The notes: generated from the sequence alone by a model not told the origin. 64,000 nt of DNA from Luteibacter rhizovicinus (GCF_004342265.1 NZ_SMCS01000002.1:1-64000); one strand, 5' to 3'; positions 15,410 through 24,239 are shown, counted from the first letter of the stretch. Translations and numbers: made by a program.

Positions 15410-15685
15410 TCAAGACTCATGGACGGAATTAGTCCACGCAATCAGCATGGCTAGTCCGCCCGCAACAACGAACAGCAAAAATTCGGGCCAAATAACAGCA
15501 TGACTAGTCAGATTTTCAATAGTTTTGGAGAAACCATACATCCGACATGAATGCGCAAAAAGTACGACATTCGCCATTACTCCGGAAAGAAGGAATATTG
15601 TCCTATAGCGGTATCGCTTAATCAGGCGACCGATGACTGGCGCAACAAAACCACCAAAAATACCCGAAAAAAATCCATCGAACAC
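15410..15685 (-). CDS. Small membrane protein, CdiI-like immunity candidate
   Basis: A 91-aa membrane protein starting at GTG 15685 (MFDGFFSGIFGGFVAPVIGR). The start is decided by AAGGAG 7 nt upstream. That SD overlaps the stop codon of the preceding coding tail (GSNSGKE-stop), so the gene was translated in series with it. Hydrophobic helices lie at about 5-20, 30-50 and 66-85. Its place right after the exoprotein tail of a truncated TpsB/CdiB locus suggests immunity to a membrane-active toxin. No family was recognised. Confidence 0.55.
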   Translation of the reverse strand: MFDGFFSGIFGGFVAPVIGRLIKRYRYRTIFLLSGVMANVVLFAHSCRMYGFSKTIENLTSHAVIWPEFLLFVVAGGLAMLIAWTNSVHES

Positions 15686-15689
15686 ACGA

Positions 15690-15785
15690 CTACTCCTTGC
15701 CGCTATTGCTACCCGAAACAGCTGCATCAGCCGCCTTGCCGGCAGACTTCCCAACTACAAATTTATTCAGTCGCCCAGCGCTTTC
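15690..15785 (-). pseudogene. Remnant of the 3' end of a TpsA/CdiA-like exoprotein
   Basis: A frame reading GRLNKFVVGKSAGKAADAA and SGSNSGKE, ending in TAG at 15690-15692, continues past the point where the transporter frame stops (15763). It ends precisely at the SD of the next gene. I read it as the last ~30 codons of the deleted exoprotein gene. The left limit is approximate. Confidence 0.4.
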
Positions 15786-16782
15786 CGACGCGCTGTGCGG
15801 CGAGGTCAACTGTGCGCGATTTGCCGCGCGTAGCGAAGGTCTGCCAGTAGCCCACGACCGTCTGGCGATAGGCGTAGTCGTACAGAGATGCCGTGAAAAG
15901 CCAATGGCCCATGGGAACGCTGTAGCTGGCATTCGTGCCGCGTGTTCCATGCCGTGAACTGGCGGGCAGGTTCCGGTTGATTCCCACCGACAGGAGGTCG
16001 TTCAACCGCAGCGGATTGTCGAGGGCCAGATTCAGCCCCGCCTGCAGGCGCCCGGTAGCACGCGAACCGGTGTCGTCCAGTGTGGCGACGACATGCCAGG
16101 GCCGGCTACGCCGCATCGCGATAACGAGGTCGGACTCCCCCGCAAGCCGTCCGGGCGCGATATCGACGTTGGCGTCCTGCGACGACAGGCGCTTGATCTG
16201 CTCAAGACCCTGCTCGATGTCGCGCAGGTTGAGCAGGTCGCCGGGGCGGATCGGAAAGGCGGTCCGCCATGTTTCGTCCTGCGAACCATGGGCAAGGCGA
16301 ATGTTTCCCACCGTTCCCGGCAGCACGGCCAGACGAAGCACGCCCGGCGCGACCGCCTGTTCTGGCAGAGCGATACGCGTCGTGACATAACCCCGGTTGG
16401 CAATCAGGGCGGCTGTCCGTGCCCGGATCGCCTGAACGCCCTTCGGCCCGACGCAGCGACCGGCATAGCGGTCGAGGTAACGCTGGGCGAAAGCGAACTC
16501 CCTCGCATGTGCACCGTCGAGCCGGATAGCCGAAAAGCGCAGGCACTGCGCCTCCGCTGGCAGGTCGATGCGATGAGGGGCGACGTCCTGCGACTCCAGC
16601 CGCACCTCGGGCGCGTTGCGCTGATCGGCCCGCGCCTCGGCGTCGCGTTGCGCACGATCCCGTTGTTCCTGCCGGTCCAGCAACGTCTGCGACGCGGCGG
16701 ATGAAGCGAATAAAGCCGCTGTCGCGACCGCAAGGCTACGCACGCGGAGCGTCATGCGCCGCGGCGGATAGAGCGTTGTCAT
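15763..16782 (-). pseudogene. Truncated two-partner-secretion outer membrane transporter (ShlB/FhaC/CdiB)
   Basis: TpsB-type Omp85 transporter, here 339 aa against roughly 550-590 for the family. The signal peptide region is MTLRVRSLAVATAALFASSAASQ. POTRA-like modules lie at about 60-200 (PAEAQCLRFSAIRLDG, ANRGYVTTRIALPEQ, GDLLNLRDIEQGLEQI). The barrel begins at about 205 (HVVATLDDTGSRATGRLQAGL, SYSVPMGHWLFTASLYDYAYRQ). The frame stops at 15763 after DLAAQRVGKRWATE, losing about half of the barrel and the secretion motif strands. Downstream bases continue into a different coding tail. Start at 16782 follows AAGGACATCAGGG. It would not make a working pore. Confidence 0.75.
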
Positions 16783-16984
16783 CCCTGATGTCCTTGAAGC
16801 TTCCATCGGCCAAACCGACCGGCAACGGCCACTCTAAAAGGCGTGCCCGCGAGAATCCGCACGACTAATCTGAAAATCCCTGCCGATTTAGCGTCATATA
16901 CGTGAACGATTAATCCGACAGGCCTTCGCCTCGGGGTTCCCCGAGGCGTATTCTTGCGCCAGCACCCCAGCAGGCTTTCCCCTG

Positions 16985-17659
16985 ATGCGCATCCTTGTAG
17001 CCGAAGACGACGCCGCCATTGCCGCGGGCGTCCGTGCGTCGCTGGAACAGAGCGGGCACGCGGTCGATCACATTACCGATGGCGCCAGCGCCGATACCGC
17101 GCTGCGCGATCACCCCTACGACCTGCTCGTGCTGGACCTGGGCCTGCCGGCGCTGGACGGCAGCGACGTACTTGCCCGACTGCGACGACGCGGCGCGGGC
17201 ATTCCGGTGCTGGTGGTGACGGCGCGCGAGGGCTTACGCGAACGCGTCCGCGTACTGGACCTGGGAGCCGACGATTACCTGGTGAAGCCGTTCGCCCTGG
17301 TGGAGTTCGAGGCACGCGTGCGCGCCCTGCTCCGTCGACGCACGACACAGGGCACGCCTGAATTGCAGATCGGCCAGCTGCGTCTGGATATCGCGGGCCA
17401 TCGTGCGTGGATCGGGCAGTCGCCCCTGGAATTGACAGCACGCGAATTCGGGCTGGTCGAAGCGCTGGCCACACGACCGGACAAGGTCACCAGCCGTGCG
17501 CAGCTCGTCGAAGCCCTGTGCAACTGGGACGAAGACCTGACCGACAACGGTCTGGATATCGCGCTGCACCGCCTGCGTCGCAAGCTGCATGGATCTGGCA
17601 CGAACGTGCGGACGATTCGTGGTCTGGGTTACCTGTTGGAAGAAATGCAGGATGCCTGA
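16985..17659 (+). CDS. OmpR/PhoB-family response regulator
   Basis: Two-component regulator of 224 aa. The REC domain (residues 1-115) has acidic residues Glu7, Asp8 and Asp9, phospho-acceptor Asp51 (VLDLGLPALDG) and the VKPF Lys near 101. A winged-helix DNA-binding domain covers 125-220 (TAREFGLVEALATRPDKVTSR, GLDIALHRLRRKLHGSGTNV, IRGLGYLL). It resembles the QseB/TctD group. It overlaps the kinase gene by 8 nt (ATG at 17652). The gene is divergent from the truncated TpsB gene, 200 nt away, so it may have regulated it, but no operator was recognised. Confidence 0.93.
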   Translation: MRILVAEDDAAIAAGVRASLEQSGHAVDHITDGASADTALRDHPYDLLVLDLGLPALDGSDVLARLRRRGAGIPVLVVTAREGLRERVRVLDLGADDYLVKPFALVEFEARVRALLRRRTTQGTPELQIGQLRLDIAGHRAWIGQSPLELTAREFGLVEALATRPDKVTSRAQLVEALCNWDEDLTDNGLDIALHRLRRKLHGSGTNVRTIRGLGYLLEEMQDA

Positions 17660-19091
17660 CGCCGGTTTCGCGAAAACCACACATTGGCGACGACGCGGGA
17701 ACGAAAAACCCAGCCTTCGACGTCGCTTGCTCACGTTTCTGCTGGTGCCCGTGCTGATCGTGCTGCTGCTCGATTCTCTGCTGGCCTATCTTGTCGCCCT
17801 CGCCTATTCCAATCGCGTGCACGATGCGGACCTGTCCGACTCGGCGCTGACGCTCGCCGAGATGATGACCAGCAATGCGCTGGACGGCGAACTGACGGCA
17901 CAGGCGCGCTTCCTGCTGGAATACGATCCGGACGGACGCAATTACTACTCGGTGATCAGTTCGACGCGCGGACGGCTCATCGGCAATGCCGAACTCGGCA
18001 ATCCGGGGCACCTGGTCGCCGTCGACCGCGCACCCGTGCTTTACAATTCGTCGCTCGGCAACCGGCCGCTGCGCGCGGCGGTGATGCGCATCCCCAATCC
18101 CAATGCGCACGAGCCGAACGACGTCCTCACCATTACCGTGGCGGAGAACCTTCGCGACCGCCACCAGCGCGCGCGCGAAATCCTGATGCTGACCCTGCCG
18201 TTGCAGACGCTGCTGATCCTGGCGATCTTCCTGCTCCTGTGGTTCGGCGTCAGCTACGGTCTGCGCGTACTCGAACCGCTGACCGCGCGCCTGGGCCGGC
18301 GCGGACACGACCTCAGCCCCATCGGCGAGACCGATGTGCCGGTCGAGATCCTTCCGTTGACGCGCACGATCGACGACCTGTTCGCCCGCATGCGCGGCAT
18401 GATGACCTTGCAAGAGCGTTTCATCGCCGACGCCGCGCACCAGCTGCGCACACCGCTGGCGGGCATCCAGTTGCAGGTGGAGCGCATGGACACCACCAAC
18501 GACGTGACGGCGCACGCCGATGCGCTGGCGCATATCCACCGGCTGTCGACCCGCGCCGCGCGCACGTCCGCGCAGTTGCTTGCGCTTACCCGCACGCAGT
18601 CGCCACATCTGGACGAAGCGGGCCGCATGTGCGCGATCGATCTGGCCCAGATCATTCCCGAGGCCGTCTCGTTGCGCGTGCACCAGGCCCTGGGCTCGCG
18701 CATCGATCTGGGCTACGAAAGCAATATGGAAAGCAGTCCCATTCTGGGCGATGCCCTGATGCTGCAGGAGCTGCTGGATAACCTGATCGACAACGCGTTC
18801 CACTACGCCGGACCCGGCCATAGCATCACCGTCGGTCTTCACAGGATCGACGACGCCGTGCTGCTCAGCGTCGAGGACGACGGCCCCGGCGTGGACGATG
18901 CGTTCCTGTCCCGGCTGGGCGAGCGCTTCTTCCGCGTGCCCGGCGTCCGTGAAGAAGGGACGGGCCTTGGACTGGCCATCGTGGAAAGCATCGCCGAGCA
19001 GCACGACGCCAAGGTGACCTTCCTTCGCGGGGCCTTGGGCGGCCTGCGCGTGGAAATTCGCTTCTCGCCGGCAGAAACGCCCCCCGCGTGA
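17652..19091 (+). CDS. Sensor histidine kinase, TctE/QseC-like
   Basis: Inner-membrane kinase of 479 aa and partner of the preceding regulator. TM1 is at about 28-50 (LLTFLLVPVLIVLLLDSLLA), with a periplasmic 2CSK-type sensor at about 55-170. TM2 is at about 178-205, with a short HAMP-like linker. The dimerisation domain has phospho-acceptor His263 in ADAAHQLRTPLAG, and the ATPase domain contains NLIDNAFHYAG (N box), EDDGPGVDD (G1) and GTGLGLAIVESI (G2). Both enzyme and regulator genes overlap, so they are co-expressed. The signal is unknown; TctE-like sensors often respond to carboxylic acids. Confidence 0.92.
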   Translation: MPDAGFAKTTHWRRRGNEKPSLRRRLLTFLLVPVLIVLLLDSLLAYLVALAYSNRVHDADLSDSALTLAEMMTSNALDGELTAQARFLLEYDPDGRNYYSVISSTRGRLIGNAELGNPGHLVAVDRAPVLYNSSLGNRPLRAAVMRIPNPNAHEPNDVLTITVAENLRDRHQRAREILMLTLPLQTLLILAIFLLLWFGVSYGLRVLEPLTARLGRRGHDLSPIGETDVPVEILPLTRTIDDLFARMRGMMTLQERFIADAAHQLRTPLAGIQLQVERMDTTNDVTAHADALAHIHRLSTRAARTSAQLLALTRTQSPHLDEAGRMCAIDLAQIIPEAVSLRVHQALGSRIDLGYESNMESSPILGDALMLQELLDNLIDNAFHYAGPGHSITVGLHRIDDAVLLSVEDDGPGVDDAFLSRLGERFFRVPGVREEGTGLGLAIVESIAEQHDAKVTFLRGALGGLRVEIRFSPAETPPA

Positions 19092-19105
19092 CGAGTCCGC
19101 TCTTG

Positions 19106-19195
19106 TGCAGAAGCGCGCTTGAGCGCGCTCCCTGAGTGGGGCGCGGCCGTTCGCCATCCACTTCGCAGGAAATCGCGCTCAGACGCGCTTCTGCA
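19106..19195. repeat. Inverted pair of 22-bp repeats (GCAGAAGCGCG type)
   Basis: TGCAGAAGCGCGCTTGAGCGCG at 19106-19127 and its inverted copy at 19174-19195 (two mismatches) lie downstream of the histidine kinase gene. The pair can form a long stem and may end the transcript or belong to a small REP family of the type GCAG(A/G)AGCGCGC. Confidence 0.7.
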
Positions 19196-19294
19196 GGGAA
19201 AGCTCGGTACAGGGCGCGTACAGCTGCCGAAAGGTTAGTGAAACCGCCTGGTGACACGCTGCAAGCACTATCCAGACCTGCGCGGAGCGCCAAC

Positions 19295-20131
19295 GTGGCC
19301 AATTCGGCTGAATTCATCTATGAAGGCGATCGCACCGGCGTATTGCTTATTCATGGGCTTACCGGCACTCCGACTGAAATGCGTCTGGTGGGCAAGGGTC
19401 TGAACCGTGCTGGCTTCACGGTCGTCGGCATGCAGCTCGCAGGACATTGCGGTACCGAGGACGAACTGCTCGCCACTACCTGGGAAGACTGGTACGCCAG
19501 CGTCGAAGCCGCGGCCGAAACGCTGCGCGGACGTGTCGACCACCTGTTTGTTGCCGGCCTGTCGATGGGCGCGCTGCTCGCGCTGCGACTGGCGGCCCGG
19601 CGTCCCGAGTGGGTCGACGGCGTCGGCGTCTATGGCGCCACGTTCCGTTACGACGGCTGGAGCATTCCCTGGACGGGCAAGCTGTCCTTCCTGCTGCCGT
19701 GGTTCAAGCGTTTCGGCATCGGTCGCAAGCGCAGCTTCATCGAACAGCCGCCGTACGGCATTCGCGACGAACGCCTGCGCGCGCAGGTCAGTTCCGCGAT
19801 GTTCTCGGGCGACAGCGCGGCCGCCGGCCTGCCCGGCAATCCGTGGCATTCGCTGGCCGAACTGTATGCGTTGGCGAAGGACGTGCGTAAGTCGTTGCAT
19901 ACGGTGACGGCTCCGTGTCTCATCGCCCACGCCGTCGAAGACGACGTGGCCAGCGTCGGCAATGCCCAGTTGGTCGAATCGCGCGTCTCGGGTCCGGTCG
20001 AAATGCTCCTGCTCGGCGACAGCTATCACATGATTACGATCGACCGCGAACGGCGCACGGTCATCGACCGCTCGGCGGATTTCTTCCAGCGTATCGTCAC
20101 CGGTGCACGCCCGACGCGCGTGGCGGCGTAA
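19295..20131 (+). CDS. Alpha/beta hydrolase (carboxylesterase / monoacylglycerol-lipase type)
   Basis: Cytosolic hydrolase of 278 aa. The start is GTG 19295, 7 nt after GGAG; the open frame upstream to 19136 crosses the inverted repeats. The oxyanion-hole motif is LLIHGLTGTP (about 16-25). The nucleophile is Ser90 in VAGLSMGALLAL (GxSxG), with catalytic His245 in GDSYHMITID and acid in the VEDDVAS segment (about 212). The shape is close to Est30/YvaK-type carboxylesterases acting on medium-chain esters. It is the first gene of a tight cassette with two half-transporters and a DegT-like aminotransferase, so the substrate may be a lipid-linked intermediate. That link is inference. Confidence 0.88.
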   Translation: MANSAEFIYEGDRTGVLLIHGLTGTPTEMRLVGKGLNRAGFTVVGMQLAGHCGTEDELLATTWEDWYASVEAAAETLRGRVDHLFVAGLSMGALLALRLAARRPEWVDGVGVYGATFRYDGWSIPWTGKLSFLLPWFKRFGIGRKRSFIEQPPYGIRDERLRAQVSSAMFSGDSAAAGLPGNPWHSLAELYALAKDVRKSLHTVTAPCLIAHAVEDDVASVGNAQLVESRVSGPVEMLLLGDSYHMITIDRERRTVIDRSADFFQRIVTGARPTRVAA

Positions 20132-20147
20132 TGCACGGGCACGTCGT

Positions 20148-20507
20148 ATGAGTACGCTTGCCGTCATTTTGTGGATACTCAACGTCGTGCTCGATACCGG
20201 CGGCCAGCTGGCCTTCAAGGCTGCGGCAAGCGACGACCGCGCCGGTGAAGGCATGGCGCGCTGGCGCTATATGTTCGCGCGGCCGTGGCTGTGGGTCGGC
20301 GTCGGCTGCTACGTGTTCGAGTTCCTCGTCTGGATCGCCTTCCTGTCGCTGGTGCCGTTGTCCGAGGGCGTGTTGCTTGGCTCGATCAATATCGTGGTCA
20401 TCATGCTCGCCGGGCGCTGGCTCTTCCGCGAAAAGCTGACGCCGATGCGGGTTACGGGCATTCTTTTGGTGGCCGCGGGCGTCGCCATCGTCGGAGTCGG
20501 CGGATGA
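20148..20507 (+). CDS. EamA/SMR-like half-transporter, subunit 1
   Basis: Inner-membrane protein of 119 aa with four predicted helices, about half the size of a standard EamA (DMT) carrier. WILNVVLDTGGQLAFKAAA at the N-terminus and GVLLGSINIVVIMLAGRWLF are EamA/ArnE-type features. Its stop overlaps the start of subunit 2 (ATGA), so the pair should form a heterodimer like ArnE/ArnF, which flips undecaprenyl-phosphate-aminoarabinose. The actual cargo is unknown. Confidence 0.82.
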   Translation: MSTLAVILWILNVVLDTGGQLAFKAAASDDRAGEGMARWRYMFARPWLWVGVGCYVFEFLVWIAFLSLVPLSEGVLLGSINIVVIMLAGRWLFREKLTPMRVTGILLVAAGVAIVGVGG

Positions 20508-20923
20508 AGCGTTTTTACCTCATCGGCTTCGCGCTGCTCCTGGCGTTCGACACGCTGAATCTCGTGTGCTTCAAACTCGCGGGCAACCATGCGCTGCCCG
20601 TGGAGATGTCGATCGAGTGGATACAGCGTGTGTTCTCGCATCCCTGGATCTACGGCGCGATCTTTGGCTACATCGGTGCGTTCTTCACCTGGATGAGCCT
20701 GCTCAAGCACGCGCCGATCGGTCCCGCGTTCGCGGCATCGCACCTGGAAGTGATCAGCGTGATGTTGCTGTCCTACTGGATATTCTCCGAACCGGTGACG
20801 ACACCCCAGATCATCGGCGCCATCGCCATTCTGCTGGGCATCGTCTGCCTCGCCATCTCGGAAACGGAAGTCGCCGAATCCACGCCCGGCGCCGCGGACA
20901 GCGCGCATGTCGTATCGCCCTGA
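20504..20923 (+). CDS. EamA/SMR-like half-transporter, subunit 2
   Basis: Inner-membrane protein of 139 aa with four predicted helices (about 3-22, 42-62, 70-92, 98-118) and a hydrophilic tail. NLVCFKLAGNHALP mirrors the conserved N-terminal helix of subunit 1 and SVMLLSYWIFSEPVTTPQ is the conserved EamA loop. It overlaps the preceding gene by 4 nt and the following aminotransferase gene by 17 nt, so all three are translationally linked. Confidence 0.82.
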   Translation: MKRFYLIGFALLLAFDTLNLVCFKLAGNHALPVEMSIEWIQRVFSHPWIYGAIFGYIGAFFTWMSLLKHAPIGPAFAASHLEVISVMLLSYWIFSEPVTTPQIIGAIAILLGIVCLAISETEVAESTPGAADSAHVVSP

Positions 20924-22133
20924 CCGCGAACTCCCCCCGACGGCTGGCCTGCCATTGGCCATGGGCGACCTGCGTGCGCGTCCCGGCAAACGTCTGACCG
21001 ATGCCGCGGCGGCGTTGCTGGATGTACCGGCGACGCAGCTGGAATGCTCCGGCACGGCGTCGCTCATCGTGTCCCTGCTCGCCCTGAAGGAACTGGCGCC
21101 GAACCGACAGGAAGTCGTCATGCCGGCGTACACCTGCCCGCTGGTTCCGATGGCGGTACGAAAAGCGGGACTGATTCCCCGGCTGTGCGATCTGGCACCC
21201 GGGCAGTTCGACATGGACAGCGAACGCCTCGACGCCGCTTGCGGCGACGCGACGCTGGCCGTGCTGCCCACGCATCTGGCCGGCCGCATCGCCGATGTCG
21301 CGACCTCGGTTGCCATCGCCCGGCGCGCGGGAGCGTTCGTGATCGAGGATGCGGCGCAGGCGCTCGGCGCGCGTCACGACGGCAAGAGTATCGGCATGCT
21401 CGGCCACGCCGGTTTCTTCAGCCTTGCCGCGGGCAAGGGGCTGTCGATCTACGAGGGCGGGCTGCTGGTCGCGAGCGATCCCGACCTTCGCGCCCGGCTG
21501 GCTCGCGTCAGCGCCGAACACGTACCGCGTCGTCCCTTATGGGAACTGCGGCGCGGCATCGAATTGGCAGGCTACGCCGCACTCTACCGGCCGCGCGGCC
21601 TGCGCTGGGCGTATGGCGATCCATTGCGCCGCGCATTGCGTCGCGGCGATCTCGTGGCCGCCGCCGGCGAAGACTTCGGACCGGACATTCCGTTCCATCG
21701 CGTGGGCCGGTGGCGTGAACGCGTGGGCGCCACGGCTATCGACCGGCTGCCCGGTTTCCTGCGCACGACGGCACGGCAAGCGATGCGACGACTGCCGCGC
21801 CTCCAGGCGATCGAGGGACTGCATGTGTTCTCCGATCGTCCGGGCGACGAAGGCACCTGGCCTTATTTTCTTATCGCCATGCCGGACGAAGCCACGCGCG
21901 ATGCCGCGCTGTCCCGTCTGTGGCACGCCGGTCTCGGCGTGGGCCGCCTGTTCATCCATGCCCTGCCCGACTACGCGTACCTCGGTGCGATGAAGGGCGA
22001 CGACGATGTCGCCAACGCGCGCGACTTCGCCGCGTGCACGCTCACCGTATCGAACAGCCCGTGGATCGACGACGGTACGTTCGAGCACATCTGTGCGGTG
22101 CTCGAAGCGCTTGTCGTCCGAAGCCGCGCTTAG
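20907..22133 (+). CDS. DegT/DnrJ/EryC1/StrS-family PLP aminotransferase
   Basis: Sugar-aminotransferase-like enzyme of 408 aa. The family blocks are AAALLDVPATQLECSGTASL (phosphate cup), PAYTCPLVPMAVRKAG, AFVIEDAAQALGARHDGKS (PLP-stacking region, Asp and Gln) and the Schiff-base Lys177 in FFSLAAGKGLSIYEGGLLV. The usual substrates are keto-sugars on nucleotides. Here no nucleotide-sugar synthesis genes are adjacent; the neighbours are a hydrolase and an ArnE/F-like pair. The C-terminal half (residues 200-300) is rich in Arg and diverged, so substrate may not be a nucleotide sugar. It converges with tsaB, overlapping 4 nt. Confidence 0.83.
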   Translation: MSYRPDRELPPTAGLPLAMGDLRARPGKRLTDAAAALLDVPATQLECSGTASLIVSLLALKELAPNRQEVVMPAYTCPLVPMAVRKAGLIPRLCDLAPGQFDMDSERLDAACGDATLAVLPTHLAGRIADVATSVAIARRAGAFVIEDAAQALGARHDGKSIGMLGHAGFFSLAAGKGLSIYEGGLLVASDPDLRARLARVSAEHVPRRPLWELRRGIELAGYAALYRPRGLRWAYGDPLRRALRRGDLVAAAGEDFGPDIPFHRVGRWRERVGATAIDRLPGFLRTTARQAMRRLPRLQAIEGLHVFSDRPGDEGTWPYFLIAMPDEATRDAALSRLWHAGLGVGRLFIHALPDYAYLGAMKGDDDVANARDFAACTLTVSNSPWIDDGTFEHICAVLEALVVRSRA

Positions 22134-22819
22134 GCGCGCCCCTGCTCCACCAGCGTGAGCGCGACCTTGTCGCGCAGATAAACCGGCAACGCAAACTCCG
22201 GCGATACGGCCATGCCGTCGCGGAATCGACGTGCGGCAATTTCCGCGATGTGACGCGCCTGCGGAAAACGCGCTCCATCGGCCGACAGAACCGGCGCGTG
22301 GATACGTTCGCGAAGCACGGCTTCGTACGTGGCCCAGCCAGTGCCGACGACATGCCACGCCGACGCTTCCGGCAGGATGAGCGCCGCCGCCGTGTCCACA
22401 CGTTCGGTATCCAGAGCGATCAGCCCGCCGTTGTCGTCGCGGCGATAGCATGCGACATAGATTTCGCCCATGCGCGCATCGATGACCGCCAGGATGGCGG
22501 CCTCGTCTTCCGGCGCTTCCAGCGCCAGTGCCTCCAGCGACGATACGGTGACTACGGGTACGCCCAGCGCCATGGCCATGCCCTGCGCCAGCGACACGCC
22601 GAGGCGTACGCCGGTGAATGCGCCGGGACCGCGACCTACCGCGATACCGTTGAGCGCTTCGCGCGACAACCCTGCCTCGGCCAGCAACGCGTTAGCCATC
22701 GGCAACACCAGCTCGGCGTGACGGCGCGGTGCGATCTCGCTGCGCTCGATCACTTCGTCCCCGTGGACGAGGGCGACCGAGCAGGCTTCCGTTGAGGTTT
22801 CGATGGCGAGGAAGTTCAT
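22130..22819 (-). CDS. tsaB: tRNA t6A synthesis protein TsaB
   Basis: Subunit of the TsaBDE complex that makes N6-threonylcarbamoyladenosine at position 37 of ANN-decoding tRNAs; cytosolic. Length is 229 aa, normal for TsaB. The N-terminal MNFLAIETSTEACSVAL and GRGPGAFTGVRLGVSLAQGM are the ASKHA-fold signature blocks. It acts as the inactive scaffold partner of TsaD. The start codon overlaps the creD stop (ATGA). The 3' end overlaps the convergent DegT-like gene by 4 nt. Confidence 0.95.
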   Translation of the reverse strand: MNFLAIETSTEACSVALVHGDEVIERSEIAPRRHAELVLPMANALLAEAGLSREALNGIAVGRGPGAFTGVRLGVSLAQGMAMALGVPVVTVSSLEALALEAPEDEAAILAVIDARMGEIYVACYRRDDNGGLIALDTERVDTAAALILPEASAWHVVGTGWATYEAVLRERIHAPVLSADGARFPQARHIAEIAARRFRDGMAVSPEFALPVYLRDKVALTLVEQGRA

Positions 22820-24153
22820 GGCGTTTCCGTAGTGCGGGTCGACGTCGGCAGTCCGTAGGCGTACCAGTCAGTACGACGCGTGAGATACATCAGCGTGGCA
22901 ACCACGGCCAGAAGCACGATGGCACCGATGAGCAGCGCGTATTGTTCCGCGCCGATCAGGCCGTAGAGTATCGCGTAAACCAAGGCCAGCACGCCGCCCA
23001 GCATGGCGCCCGCCCGCCAGGTGTCCAGTACCGCCGCCGCATAGCCGCCGACGATCAGGACCACGGCCGATGCCGCGGACAGATAGGCCCATCCGAAACC
23101 GATCTGCTCGGACAGCGCCAGCAACAGCACATAGAACGTGGCCATCGCACCGCCTACCAGCAGGTATTGCACCGGATGGACACGCAGGCGCTTCAGCACC
23201 TCGAACAGGAAGAACGCGACGAAGGTCAGCGCGATGAAGAGCAGACCGTATTTCCCGGCCCGCTCGTTCTGCTGATACACGCTGGCGGGCTGGTACAGAT
23301 CCACGCCGAACGCCGAGGCCGCCAGCCGCGTGTCCACCTTGTCGTTACCCGCGTCCCAGTGCTGGCCGTAGTCGCGGTTCAGATCCAGCATGTGCCACGT
23401 CGCCGCGAAACCATCGGACCGCACGTCGCGCGAGGTGGGGAGCAAGGCGCCCGCGAAACTCGGGTCGGGCCAGGGCGCCTTGATGTCCACCGTATTGCTG
23501 CGCGCGAGGGGCAATACGCGCAGCGATTCGGTGCCCGCGATATGGGCGACGACGGTGAAGTTGACAGGTGTATCTCCCTGCGCGGCGAGGTCGACGGGCA
23601 ACGAAACCACCGAGAATTCTCCCATCCGGTCCGTCGACGATGCGAAGCGCCGGGGCTTGCCGTCGATCGTCACGGAAATATCCTTCAGGCCCTGCGCATC
23701 GCGCAGCAACAAGCGCAGTTCGGCTTTGTTGCCGAGCCATGTCGCGTTGCTGGCCTTCTCGAAGGTACGGACATCCTCCGGCAGGATTCGCCCGGAAATG
23801 TGCACCTCGGCGACGTAGATGGGCGCTTCGTACATGCCGTATTTACGCTTGTCGACGGTCAGGTTCGCCGTCGTGGACAGCGTATCGGCGAGTACGATTT
23901 CGGTGGACATGCGCGTCGCCGTGGTCGTGGTTCCCGCCACGGCGACCTGTTCCTGCGTGGGGATGGCGAGCACCAGCCCGCCTATGGTCTGCGCGCCGCC
24001 CCAGCCCTGCGCGATGCGCGCGGTGGCATCGTCGCGCAACGCCTGGCGCTCCGCGACGAGACCGTTGATCTGCCCGAGCGGGATAAGCATCAGCAGCGCG
24101 AGCAATCCCACGCCGAGTACCTTGGCGGTAATCGTCTGTGTCCAGGTAAACAT
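22816..24153 (-). CDS. creD: Inner membrane protein CreD
   Basis: Membrane protein of 445 aa of the CreD family. The ATG at 24153 is chosen for the MFTWTQTITAKVLGVGLLALLMLIPLGQI N-terminus with TM1; the frame runs much further upstream over the helicase gene but is not coding there. A large periplasmic loop spans about 30-290, including VLADTLSTTANLTVDKRKYGMYEAPIYVAEV and LPTSRDVRSDGF. A C-terminal bundle of six helices follows (about 300-430). E. coli creD is under CreBC control; no creBC is present here. Its biochemical function is unknown. It is coupled to tsaB. Confidence 0.9.
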   Translation of the reverse strand: MFTWTQTITAKVLGVGLLALLMLIPLGQINGLVAERQALRDDATARIAQGWGGAQTIGGLVLAIPTQEQVAVAGTTTTATRMSTEIVLADTLSTTANLTVDKRKYGMYEAPIYVAEVHISGRILPEDVRTFEKASNATWLGNKAELRLLLRDAQGLKDISVTIDGKPRRFASSTDRMGEFSVVSLPVDLAAQGDTPVNFTVVAHIAGTESLRVLPLARSNTVDIKAPWPDPSFAGALLPTSRDVRSDGFAATWHMLDLNRDYGQHWDAGNDKVDTRLAASAFGVDLYQPASVYQQNERAGKYGLLFIALTFVAFFLFEVLKRLRVHPVQYLLVGGAMATFYVLLLALSEQIGFGWAYLSAASAVVLIVGGYAAAVLDTWRAGAMLGGVLALVYAILYGLIGAEQYALLIGAIVLLAVVATLMYLTRRTDWYAYGLPTSTRTTETP

Positions 24154-24239
24154 CGATGTCCCTTTCGGTCTGAGTAATACACAGCAAAGCGCTGCGCCCG
24201 GCCGTGGCCGGGCCGGGTTTCTGGCGGAATGCGGGCGAA

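Noticed and set aside
15195-15413. 72-aa Arg-rich minus-strand frame
   Set aside because: It is an out-of-frame reading overlapping the start-less fragment at 15227-15409, with no SD and biased composition.
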